Origin: Whalleya microplaca
Taxonomy: Eukaryota > Ascomycota > Sordariomycetes > Xylariales > Xylariaceae
DNA: 64,000 bases
Assembly (NCBI GenBank): GCA_022497155.1
Contig: MU385737.1
Location: forward strand, 310,001-374,000
Direction of reading: 5' to 3'
Shown here: positions 14,007-24,291 of the stretch, in pieces
Layout: each line of letters begins with the position of its first letter
Position numbering within the stretch: position 1 is the stretch's first letter
Translations under genes and position numbers: made by a program
Notes under the pieces: model-generated
Seen by the model: the letters and a program-made list of their open reading frames with translations, nothing else
Database searches by the model: none
Told to the model about the DNA's origin: nothing

Positions 14007-14233
14007 CCTTGCATATGTCACAGGGTAGACGAATGAATATCTCCGAAAAGTATCCGGTGGTAATGACCAGCCAGTGTGACTATGCAAGGGCAAACTCTTT
14101 CCTTGGTAAGCTAAGTACCTACGTACCTATCTTAGTTACCATAGCTAGGTATATTTCATCATCGCTGATTTCATTGTCCAAAATCTGCAATCTATCCTAC
14201 CAACTTGGGATTTTTCACAGTCTTCACCCAGCC

Positions 14234-15248
14234 ATGAAGCCTGGGTGTGATATTATCATTGTTGGTGGCGGTCCAGCCGGCCTGAGTGCGGCGTCATCAA
14301 TCGTCCGCCAGAGTCATAAAATGCTACTGTCTGACTCGGGCAGATACAGGAACAACCTAAGCAGACACATGTATACGGTATCGGAATGAGATCACCAAGA
14401 CTCGGCCATGTTTCGTTTGAAGGCAAGAGCGGACTTTGAGCGATATGGATCCGTAGCGGTGGAGGAGGTTGAAGTCGAGACTCTCAGGCTGCGAGACTTT
14501 TGGAGGCCATGGCCGGTGGTAGGATCTGGACGTGCAAGAAGTTCATGCTAGTGACAGGCATACAGGATAGCTTCCCTGCCATTCCTGGCTACGACGAGTG
14601 CTGTATTTCGGGCATGTGAGTCTCAACGCCGGAACACGGCGGATCGCAATTAACCTAAAGAATCACCGACCCATTTCTGCGCCGGTTTCATTGCCTCTAT
14701 TGTCACGGCTGGGAAGATAAAGGCCAAACGTCGGCAGGCATCCTGGCCGAAGGAGACACGATTGCCGCCCTGGCTCTTCATTTAGGCCGCCAAGCCCTGC
14801 GGTTGGCAGAATAGGTGAGTTGTTTCCGATCGACGCTCTCCTTCTTCTATAAACACGCCCGGATGAAGCTGCAGCATTATGATGTACCGACGCTTGAGTG
14901 GCATAGGTGACGCTCTGCTCATGGCAATAACGAGTTGCCAAGAAACTGGAGGGTATGCTGGCCGCTGGACTATCACCTATGACAGTCGAACGGTGCAAAA
15001 CTACAAATCTGGTCAAAGCACCGAAGCGCAGCAAGGTGGCGTTGCACCTCGAGGATGACACTAATAGAAGCGAGGTCTTTGTAGCTTACAAGCCAACGTT
15101 CGCCCTGCGCGACGATTTGCACCATCAGCTGGGGCTGCAGCTATCGCTCATAGGCACCATCATAGTCTCCCCACGAGGTGATCAAACAGGAATCAATGGG
15201 ATCTACGATTCTATCGACAGGACGCATAAGATGCTTAAGGGGAGATAG
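14234..15248 (+). pseudogene. Broken GliT-like FAD-dependent dithiol oxidase (thioredoxin reductase fold)
   Basis: The ATG at 14234 opens an N-terminal FAD-binding motif, IIIVGGGPAGLSAA. The frame reaches a TGA at 14387, where this family normally has a tryptophan before an Asp-His pair, and continues in frame afterwards (DHQDSAMFRLKARADFERYG). Further on come LVTGIQDSFPAIPGYDE and, in another frame at 14692-14703, the redox motif Cys-Leu-Tyr-Cys followed by His-Gly. Eroded C-terminal pieces run to about 15,245. A GTGAGT donor lies before the CxxC segment without a matching acceptor AG. Family knowledge: intact members such as GliT close disulfides in epidithiodioxopiperazine and related toxins. 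The order of motifs is clear; nonsense and frame changes make this copy non-functional. It lies at the edge of the RIP block, and TGG-to-TGA fits RIP leakage. Confidence 0.8.
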
Positions 15249-15999
15249 TCTATCTCGATTTATTCACTCAGGTTCTAGTAGTGATTAATATGTCACCAAT
15301 GTGATTCCCCTTAAAACATATAAATGTCATGTATAGTTTACTGAGCGCATGCACTGTACCTTCTCAGATACTTAGGCACATAAAATAAAGGGGTTTAGGT
15401 ACATGTTCCTCTCCGGCCGATCATGCAACATTATAGCATGAAAGTAAACGGCGCTGGTACCGTAGGGAATTCGGCCCCCGCGTCGACAGCCGAGAAGCAA
15501 TTTCCGTCCTCTGCTTCCTCTTTATTATAGCAACATTTGACCTGAAGCATGGATTCTTCGCAATCAGCATATCAAACCCGTAAACGGTCCAAGTGAATAT
15601 CGATGTTTCCTGTCTGTGTTGCATGCAGGCTGCCTGCTTTACAACAGCGTACAATACCTGACCCCGCTTAGAAGCTACCCTGGGTCCATACATATATTTT
15701 GTACTGTAGCTGAGACGGTTTATCTCTTTGTCACATCTCAGCAGCTCAGCCACTTCTCCTTTACGATTTAGGTGGCGAGCAAATGTCCCCGAGTGACCAA
15801 CATGGGTGGCACAGAGCAGAATAATGTATCCGACTGGCTTGAGGCTTCTCAAAGCAGTACCTAACGCATTGAGACATCTGATTTTAAATCAAGGGCATTT
15901 TTCCTGATCTATTATCTCCTCTTTTTTCTTTTCTCCCCCAAGGATTCCCGTGGTGTAACAAAATTAGCCAGCTTCGAATATCCTAATTAACTCGCGACC
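15249..15999. other. Intergenic, no gene supported
   Basis: A minus-strand open frame at 15421-15852 shows no recognisable motif or gene-like composition, so I do not call it. A pyrimidine-rich tract at about 15,928-15,955, just upstream of the methyltransferase ATG, is typical of fungal core promoters. Confidence 0.5.
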
Positions 16000-16916
16000 A
16001 TGTCAGAAGAGCCGCAATACTTACTTCCGGAGCCAGGCAAGGAGATAGCCCGTCTGACAGAGCAAGATGCAGTCGTGACCCATATGATGAACAACAAACG
16101 CATCCTAGCACCGATCGACCTCGCCAAACCCGGCCTACAGATCCTAGACTCGGGAACAGCCGACGGTCTCTTCTTGCGTCGTATCCAACCGTTACTAACC
16201 GAGCCTTACACGCTTCTGGGCTACGACGTCATGAAGAGTTTCTTCCCGCCGGCGGCCCCGCCGCATACGACTTTTGCCATCCACGACATCTCGGAACCGT
16301 GGCCCGCGGAGCTGCGGGACACCTGTGACCTCGTGCACCAGCGCTTAACGATACCGGGCGGCGCCAAGAAGGCGACGCCGCGCGAGATCGTCCGCTACCT
16401 GTGCGAGCTCGTCAAGCCCGGCGGCTGGATCCAGCTCGTCGAGATGGATATTACTGGGACGGTGCACGGCGCTGCTATGCGCGACGCGTGGGCCGCCACC
16501 GCCGCCTTCCTTACCGCCGCCGGCGAGGGCACCGACTACGCCAAGAGCATGGCGGGTTGGCTCAGGGAAGAGGGCTTCGAGGACGTCCAGGATGTGCATG
16601 TCGAGCTTGAGTTCGGCGCGCGCGCCGACGACGCCGAGTGGGGCGCCCGCGGCGCCAAGGTGATGGTGGAAGCCTTCGTGGGAGTTGTTGGCGCATGCAA
16701 GAGTGAGTCGAATATCTTGTACTATCTACTACTACGTTGCTGTGCACCTGCGGTACCCATTGCTGACTTACAATTTTTCTCGTCAATCCAGTGATGAATG
16801 TCGAAGTTCCCCTGGTAAACTTGGAGGGGCTACCTGAGCGAGCGCAGGAGGAGATGATGACGCAGGGTGGAGGTTATCCCCTCGTGTTCGCCTTTGGTCG
16901 GAAACCGGCTACCTGA
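16000..16916 (+). CDS. Class I SAM-dependent methyltransferase, two exons
   Basis: Exons are 16000-16702 and 16792-16916, giving 275 residues. The 89-base intron has a GTGAGT donor, a CTGAC branch-like site and a CAG acceptor; splicing removes the frame break and extends the protein to VFAFGRKPAT. A Rossmann methyltransferase core is visible. Motif I is ILDSGTADGLFLRRI at about residues 48-62, with SGTADG replacing the usual GTGTG-type glycine motif. An acidic residue follows near GYDVM, the CDLVHQR segment is next, and LVKPGGWIQLVEMD marks the post-core strand. This layout is common in fungal secondary-metabolite methyltransferases (LaeA/TAM-like superfamily). The substrate cannot be read from sequence. 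The gene is GC-rich and free of RIP damage. Its neighbour, the GliT-like wreck, hints at an old biosynthetic cluster (inference). Confidence 0.85.
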
Positions 16917-17373
16917 AGACGTTGCGTATGATGAGTACAGGCCTCGAGTATTTTCTGTACACCCGACGGCACTGTAGCATCATCTTTATCTCCAGCGTGT
17001 ATCTACCAACGATTTGAGCTGCAGGAACAGACATAGCGCTGAGAAACATCACCCGCTATTCCGGTTCTTTCTTCTGGACATTCCTACTATTTCTGAGTAG
17101 GCTGCAAGGATTTGTGAAGAATATAATTTCCATATGTAGATTTTGACTGCATAACTTGACCCAGGAGCCATATTATTGTGCGACGTCGTCAGCAGAGCGG
17201 TACTAGCAATTCGATTTAATTGAATTTTTTCAAAGCCGCTTGAATTGATAATATTCACAACTTGACATGACTAGTCACCCACTAAAGTACCCCCGAAGTT
17301 ACCCCTGACCGTTCTATAATTAGAGTAACGTATCAATATACAGCTAAAGGTTGATAGGTACACTGCCTATGCA
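16917..17373. other. Convergent intergenic region
   Basis: This is the space between the 3' ends of the methyltransferase and the GH43 gene. I see only untranslated-type sequence and no further gene. Confidence 0.6.
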
Positions 17374-19637
17374 TTACGGCACAGTTCGTGGAGGAACACT
17401 TTCGAGCGTGGGTACAACCTCCTGTAGGAGTCCTGTGTCCGAGTTAAAAGTGAGGACATCAATAGTAGTCTCACGCATTGTCCCGTTTCCATTAGGAATA
17501 GCAAAGCGGTGGTACGCTATGTACCAGTCATCCGTGCCTGGGACATTCACAATCGAGTTATGCCCCGTTGCCACAATGCCCTTTTCTTCGTCTTTTTGCA
17601 AGATGACGCCTCGGTAGGTGAAAGGGCCTGTAGGATACGTTCCGGTAGCGTAGCCGACTCGGTAGTTCTCAGAGCGCGTGTCATCGACGGAGTAAGTCAG
17701 GTGATAGAGGCCGTCGCGATAAACCATGAACAAGCCCTCTCTGAAGTCGACTAGCCCATTGAGCTCAACAAGGGTTTCTTCCTTGATTGATACCATGTCA
17801 TCGCCTAATTCTGCTGCGAGGGCATGACTGTAGAAAAAACATATTAGAGTTCGTTCCATAATCAAGCAACTCAACCCAATAGCTCATGTTGTGATCAAAG
17901 TGGTCGTGACGATTTCTCTAAGTAGGCAAAGCGACCTATGGGCTTGGCTGTGTATAACAATGACTTACCTGTTTCCCCAGTAAATATAATAAGTCCCAGA
18001 AACAGGGTCCAAGAACGTCGCTGGGTCAATTGCTTGATCCGCCGTGATGGCCTCATTGTTAAGTATCATAGCTTCAGGTTGAGCCTTGAAAGGTCCCTCG
18101 GGGGAGTCAGCGACAGCTGCTCCAATGGTCTTCCTATCATATGTAGGATTTTGGCCACTGAAGTAGAAGTAGTATTTGCTGTCCCGTTCAATAATCGTAG
18201 GTGCCCATGCATTCTATAAAAAATCATTAATCGGGGCTCTCTTAAGCTTGTACCTGCAACTTACCCCTGTAGCCCAAGGTACGTTTCCGTTCGTTCCATT
18301 CAAGACAAGAAATGGCTCCTCAGATCTTGTCCATGTTTCAAGGTCGAACTGTTATGTGACTTGTGAGCTCATATTCAAATACGAGGTACAAAGAACTACG
18401 CATAATTTCAGTGTGGTTAAGTTAGACGTACCGACTTCCATGCATAAAAGACCTGTCCACCCCAGTCAGGAATTCCATCCGTCGTGGCGTAGATATAGTA
18501 GGTGTCGCCAAATACTGCGATGTTAGGATCGGCATAATAGCCTTTAAGGACTGGACTGTCTCTCTTTGAGTATTTGCGCGTTGATCGTTGAGCTGTCGAA
18601 GTTCCTCCGGTAAGGGCTGTTAACTCTGCCGCGGTAATTGGAATAACTGTACCGTGACGAGGACTCGTGGGTAGCTTATAGGAACTGGAAATCTTCCAAT
18701 CTGGACTGGCAATATCAGACGTCTCCAATGGGATGTAACCGCGATCATTGTATTCATCAACGAATAGGTAGTATTTCTCGCCATTGACGTCGTCAGTATT
18801 TGCCTTGAATGCAGTAGGGCCTTCAACACTGCTAGTTCCAGCATTCTTGCCGATACATGTGGCGATTTGAGTCCATGAATCCAGAGTGGCAGTCAGGGAG
18901 GTGGATCTCTCCTGGATAATGTCGGTACAACCCGTGCTACCACCCTCATCCTTGGTGAAGCGATAGTAAACGCCGTTCTCTTCGATCACTGTGCTGTCAA
19001 TTCGAGACTTGCCAGCATCTTGCCAAATCTGTGGCTCGCTGAAAGTAACGAAGTCTTGTGTAGTCGCATACAACATGCGATGATACGTCGCTCCAGTATG
19101 ATTGGTATCGCTTTCGTTGTAAAGAGAGGAAGCCCAATAGACCACATAAGCACTCAAGTCACCATCATAATATGCCTCTGGTGCCCATGTATTCCCGGCG
19201 GTCTCAGGAGACACAAGGACATGACGCTGTTCCGACCACGTCTTAAGATCGTTCGATTCCCAAATTTCCAGATAACGACTACCACTACGTACTGAGTCGC
19301 CCCATGAGGTGCCAGAACCAATGGAAAGATCAGTTGCTAGTATATAGAATGTGCCTCCATCATGTGAACGAATGATGAATGGATCCCGCAACCCTTTTGT
19401 ACCCATAGATGAGCTCAGCACAGGCTGTCCACCATTCAGCTCAGTCCACTGCAGCGCGTTATTGCCATCGGATGCTGCAAAGTAAATTTTCTCGCCCGCA
19501 ATAGTGTTATTAGTGAAATATGCAAAGGCATATGCCTCAAATGGGTCAGCCTGTACAGCCTTGCGCACTGCAGGAGGGATGAGACGAGCAGTGGTCGATA
19601 CCGAGCCAACAATGGCAAAGAATGCAAGCCACAGCAT
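17374..19637 (-). CDS. Secreted tandem glycoside hydrolase family 43 protein, four exons
   Basis: Exons on the minus strand are 19637-18432, 18348-18265, 18213-17969 and 17827-17374. The three introns are 83, 51 and 141 bases with GTACGT, GTAAGT and GTAAGT donors. The product is 662 residues. It begins with a signal peptide (MLWLAFFAIVGSVSTTA). Two GH43 five-bladed propellers follow. The first (about 30-340) has GLRDPFII, then RIDSTVI and SSVEGPTAF, matching the Asp/Asp/Glu triad. The second (about 365-655) has YYADPNIAV, AIDPATFLD and DFREGLFMVY, again a full triad. GH43 enzymes cleave arabinan, xylan or galactan side chains; which substrate applies here is not decidable. Both modules appear catalytically complete, which is less common than a single module with a lectin domain. 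No damage is seen. Confidence 0.9.
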
Positions 19638-20931
19638 GATGGGGGTGGGTGATACTGTGTACCACAGGAAACGTTAAGCAACAACCGTCTGTAGACAAGT
19701 GCTCAGATGCTATTTATATATACCGGAAACGAAAACTTCCCTCGGCCGCGATCGTCACAAGGCCCCAAAGTGTACGAGGATGTATGTAATAAGTACAACA
19801 AAAAGGGGAACCGATCCGTCTGAGCTAACCATGGTGGATGGCCTCATTTTAACACGATGTCTGCGCCAGCATTCTATTTTGCCATGGTGGTGCTATCAAC
19901 CGAAAGTAACATCCACCTATGAAACCCACAACTAGATGGACTTGGTGGAGTCTGCATTGTTTATTTCCCCGCACACCTCCGCCGCTCCAGCATGCACTAC
20001 GTAAATAGCAGAAGTGTCAACAAGCTACGCTGCCATGTTCAATTCCCATGAACAAAGGGTCAAAGGGTTGTAGAAGGGGTTCAGAACTCAAGCTGAGGGC
20101 TATATGGCATGGCAAAAGCAAGATTTACAACCTTAGGAACTCGTATCGTACCCACCAAAATGGGGACAATGGTAGGGATTCCAAGATCAGCCCCTATTGA
20201 GAACTAGCTCCGATGCTACTCTATCGGTGGCATGACTACGGTAGGCACGTGCCATAGATTTATTATGCGGGGAGAAAAGTTGGGGTACAGGTATATTGGT
20301 GAACTATACAGTCCATACCTTGTCGTTTGGCGGAGATAGCGCCATTGAAGCGCCGGCAACTGGGACTCATTTGCGTCTCGTAGGCGCTCCAATGACAGTG
20401 GTCATGCTGTCATGGCAGTACACTTGCCTTTCGCATCATTATTAGTCTTCTGATAGCTGAGACTTTTAGAACCCGACTCGTAGTCGGGTCAAAAATGCCT
20501 CTGGAGTTGTGTGTGTAGAAGGGAGAGTTAGGTGTGGACCCTCAATTTTCATAGTCTTTCCAGGAGACTCAATTTTGCCATGTACCTATTCTCGTGTATG
20601 CTTTCATCCACTTAATTCCAAGCAATTTCGAAATGCAACGAGTAAACAGTATTTTCTTGTCTAAGCAAATCAACACTCGCATGTCAACGTTCAGTATATC
20701 GTTGAAGGAGCCGTGGGTGAGAATATACAGTATGTAGGTGTTGTGATACGCCCTATCGGACGGAGGGTGGTACGGACCTACATATAGCCGCCGCCTATAT
20801 AAGGGGCTCTGCCACCTTCCTATAGCTTCACCTTGTACTACACTGATCAAGTAACTATACTCCTCATTACTTTGTCCCATATTGGCAACCCCTGCCATAT
20901 ATCAACGCCATACTACGCCTTTGAGTTTTCC
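19638..20931. other. Intergenic, no gene supported
   Basis: Contains the GH43 promoter at its left end and the 3' flank of the membrane-protein gene at its right end. A plus-strand TATATAAG occurs at about 20,794, but no open frame downstream on the plus strand looks like a gene. Confidence 0.5.
19711..19722 (-). promoter_or_regulatory. TATA box of the GH43 gene
   Basis: On the minus strand this reads TATATATAAATA, about 75 bases before the start codon, a normal distance for a fungal TATA element. Read by eye only. Confidence 0.45.
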
Positions 20932-23269
20932 TTACTGTGCGGCGTTCTTACCTATTATTTTCCTAGTTATCAGTCCTTTACCGCCAAGAGCCAATTCTAC
21001 ACGACTAATCTTCTCTGAAGGTCCAGCATCTACTGGCATATCTCTAGCCTCATAAACATCACCAGGCGAGTCTTTCGTAGCTAGACCAATCAGCCCGTCA
21101 ATCTTAGCTAGTCGTTCCTCATCTTTCCGTGTTACTGGGCCAAGAAGAGGTAAGTCATCATCCGCGAGGGATTTTCCGATCCGGGCTACCTCCATAGCAT
21201 CAAATGCGGACGCCCAGGTAGGCACCGAGTAGATGAGCCGCATGACGAGGGCCAGGCTGAGCGTCTGCAAGGAGATGAGAATGGTGATCACGACTAGGCT
21301 AGCCGTGGCCATGGTCGGGCGCACCATCACTGAACCCGGAGAGCTGTAGATTGCGCGCACGTCAAAAGGTCGCGTGCCTAGCACAGTCTTCGTGAGAACC
21401 GCGCGGTTGGCAAAGTACATGCTCATCATCAGTGCGTACTCCGCGTACTCAGTGTTGTTAAATATGCGCGCGTGGGAAGTCACAATCTTCGCCAGATAAT
21501 CGTTGGCGTTGTCTGGCCAAAATTGCAGTTGGTTTGGGACGTTGCCACAATACGATTCTGGTCCCGAGTCAAATGTGATGATGCCTATCACTTGTGAGAA
21601 CGGAATGTGGCCGTGTTCGCACACACTCGCGTAGGTTTGTGCCGACGTCATATTGTCGGTGTTATCCGTGAAAAACTGCAGGAATGAGTAGTTTCCGAAC
21701 AGTACCTCGGCTGATATCATAAGGGGGCCTGGCACCGACGCATCTCTCTCATAGATGAACTCATTGAAGGGCGATCCTATCGATCTCGCATATGGCAGTA
21801 AGTAGTCGGAGGAGTCTGTGCTAGACGGATCCCTTGAAATAAGAAGTTAGTCGGGACGGGGCCGCATATTCAACAAAAAAGTATGACATTACTCTTCTGT
21901 GGGACGTGCATGGTTTGCAGATACGCCCCGGAAATCGTTGAAGTTTGTTTCGATGTCATGTGGATCGGGCCATCTATCTAGCAACGGACCATATACATAG
22001 AGGTTTTGCTCATTTCCGAGCTCAAAATAGCCTCTGGAAGTCGAAGCGGTGCAATGCACGGTGAAGTTATCGTGAAGATGAGTTAAGTTGTATGGCCCCT
22101 CCAAGTGAATGTACAGGTCCTCGGTTATATCCTGTCGGTGGCGGCTAGATGTGAAGGGGAACTGACTCGAATTCCCCGGGACGCAGACGTTGAGCTTGAG
22201 CCCCGGGCGCTCGACGCCTATTTCAAATGGTCGAGCGCCTTGGCAGGGTAATGGGAAATCAGACTGTGGAATGTGCTCACAGTGCACCGATGAATTTAGT
22301 CGTATAGCGTGTTCGCGTAACACCCCAGTGTTGGTTCCGTTCTCTAGGGCCGTTACAAAGAAGCCTTCGGGGTTTTCTTTAGCTTTAGCTGAATAGGCAG
22401 AGAACATCCTTCTATCTAGCGGTGTTACATAGCCGTCGACGAAGCCACTCTTGTCTGGGTTGGTGGGCCATAGGTTTGGCTGGGGCTCCAAATCCGATAC
22501 CGTGACCAAATGACCCAAGACGTCTTGCAGGACAAGGTCACGCTCGAGACGAGGCATATCGGCTGGTTCAGGATCAAAACCTATTGTCATCGGTCCAAGC
22601 AAGGAACAACCATGAATGGGTGTGTCGAGGCATGAGACTGCTGCGATCGTCTCGAGCGTGACTAGCACCGATGTTAGGGGTTGGATAATGGCGCCTGAAA
22701 AATGTTAGAATAGGTTTTATTTGCCAACCGTACCTATGTAGAGTCAGACCCAGCAGGACGAGAAGGGCTGCAAAGTATAGGAATCGACTACTTCTGTCAC
22801 GCGAATGGGCCGTCAATAATAGGGGGTAATTTGACCACCCTTTGTCGGCAAGCGCAAACAGCTGCTGCATGTTGAGTTTCTGGTCGGCTCGCCGCCGCAT
22901 CGCGTGGACAATAGCGGCGTGAGCCAACAGCGTTGAGATGATTGGCACAGCCAGCACAGCATTGATGGTTCTCAGCAGCTGGGAAATCAAGACGCCAACC
23001 GCATTACTTTCATAGTGAGCACTCGTCTGATCGTAGTACGAAGTACCCCCCAATGGCCGCTTCGTCATGATGCATGTGAGGATCCATGGTACGACCAAGG
23101 TCGGGAGGTATATGACCAGCAAGACAACCGGTGTTTTCCGGTACCGCAAAGTGGGCTCTTCAGTCGTTGCGGATGATGTTGTGCGCTGAATAGAAATATC
23201 TGGGCTGTTCTTATGTCTCGGTTGTCGCGTAGGGCTTGCAGAAGCCTCCGTGTCGGCGCTAGACGCCAT
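20932..23269 (-). CDS. Polytopic membrane protein with large glycosylated ectodomain, unknown function
   Basis: Exons are 23269-22750, 22694-21893 and 21832-20932, giving 740 residues. Intron 1 (55 bases) needs a GTCTGA donor to keep phase, while intron 2 (60 bases) starts GTAATG. I chose the start at MASSADTEAS because the longer open frame upstream begins at a TTG. After a polar, Ser/Thr-rich tail come hydrophobic segments near 47-68, 91-122 and 163-186. About 430 residues with many Asn-X-Ser/Thr sites and scattered cysteines follow. A further membrane segment lies near 620-645 (ASLVVITILISLQTLSLAL), then a charged cytoplasmic tail. This topology is common among Pezizomycotina membrane proteins of unknown role. 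I cannot assign a function. The splice choice in intron 1 is the least certain part. Confidence 0.75.
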
Positions 23270-24291
23270 ACTCCAAGGCCTTAAGTACTGTAACCTAACA
23301 ACTATGGGTTGAACTTCTCGTCGAACTACGGTAAGCAAAGATGCGGGGGACAGTGGAATTTAAAGATGGCATTCTTGGTACCTACCTAGGTAGGTGACAC
23401 AGCGTAAACAGGCTGACAGGCTGTGTTAGGGCTGAGCTTAGGACTTTAGGTAGGCAGTCAGCCTTCAATACAACTGAGGCTTTGCACAGACTCCTTATTT
23501 CCCTATCGAATCTCGGTAACCATTCCTGCAGACGCCACCGTTTTAGAAGATGGATCGCATTAATTCACAGCATGAAACGCCCTCTTCAACTAATCCGTGG
23601 CATCAATTATCATCATCACTAATCAGGGAACCAGATGAGTTGTGTATCGCAGATGACATTCCTATTTTGACTGCCAGGACGTGGTTGGCGCTGTCCGGAA
23701 GATATCGGATTCAGAATGATAAAACAACTGATACCAACAAAGTGGCCTGAATGTATGACTTCTGCCTATATGTTGATAAAATAGACACAGGTTATAAATG
23801 TCATTGTAGTTATTATTAGGGAAATATCATCACTAGAGTCCTCGGGGGCAGAACTCTTACTATATAGAGCCACAACTTACGAGATACGCCAGTCACATGG
23901 ATTACCAACCACACATCCCTGCAATCCGACCCTCTTATTAACATCACATAAGTACCCAGCCTAAGTAGCACATACCGAGATATCAAAGGCATCTTGAACA
24001 AAAGTTGGGCCTTTCATCGTGCTCAGGCACATCCCTGTTGTGGTTTTAATTTGTCATGACGCTTTATTTGCGGCCGCAGGCAGCCGCAGCTCTCCCCAGG
24101 ATACCGACCGGATCTACTACATTTGTATAGACGTCTATCTAGCGATACCTAGTACTAATATTGAAGTGGTCATGGACCCAAACTTCATGAAGAGCTATGA
24201 TAGAAATCAGCGGAGTACATGGACTAGCTCTCATCCAGGTTCTGGGCTTTATCTTAAGCCCGGTATAACCTTATTCAAACACAGCAGTCAC
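23270..24291. other. Intergenic between membrane protein and protease relic
   Basis: Holds the promoter region of the membrane protein, with the TAGGTA palindrome. It also holds a few short open frames (for example 23550-23750) with no recognisable content. I call no gene here. Confidence 0.5.
23380..23395. repeat. 16-bp perfect palindrome built on TAGGTA
   Basis: The sequence ACCTACCTAGGTAGGT equals its own reverse complement. It lies about 110 bases upstream of the membrane-protein ATG. Related TAGGTAGG or CCTAGGTA motifs recur in many intergenic regions of this window. Confidence 0.7.

Noticed and set aside
15421..15852. 143-codon open frame on the minus strand
   Set aside because: No motif, no neighbouring exon and no codon bias; likely chance in an intergenic region.
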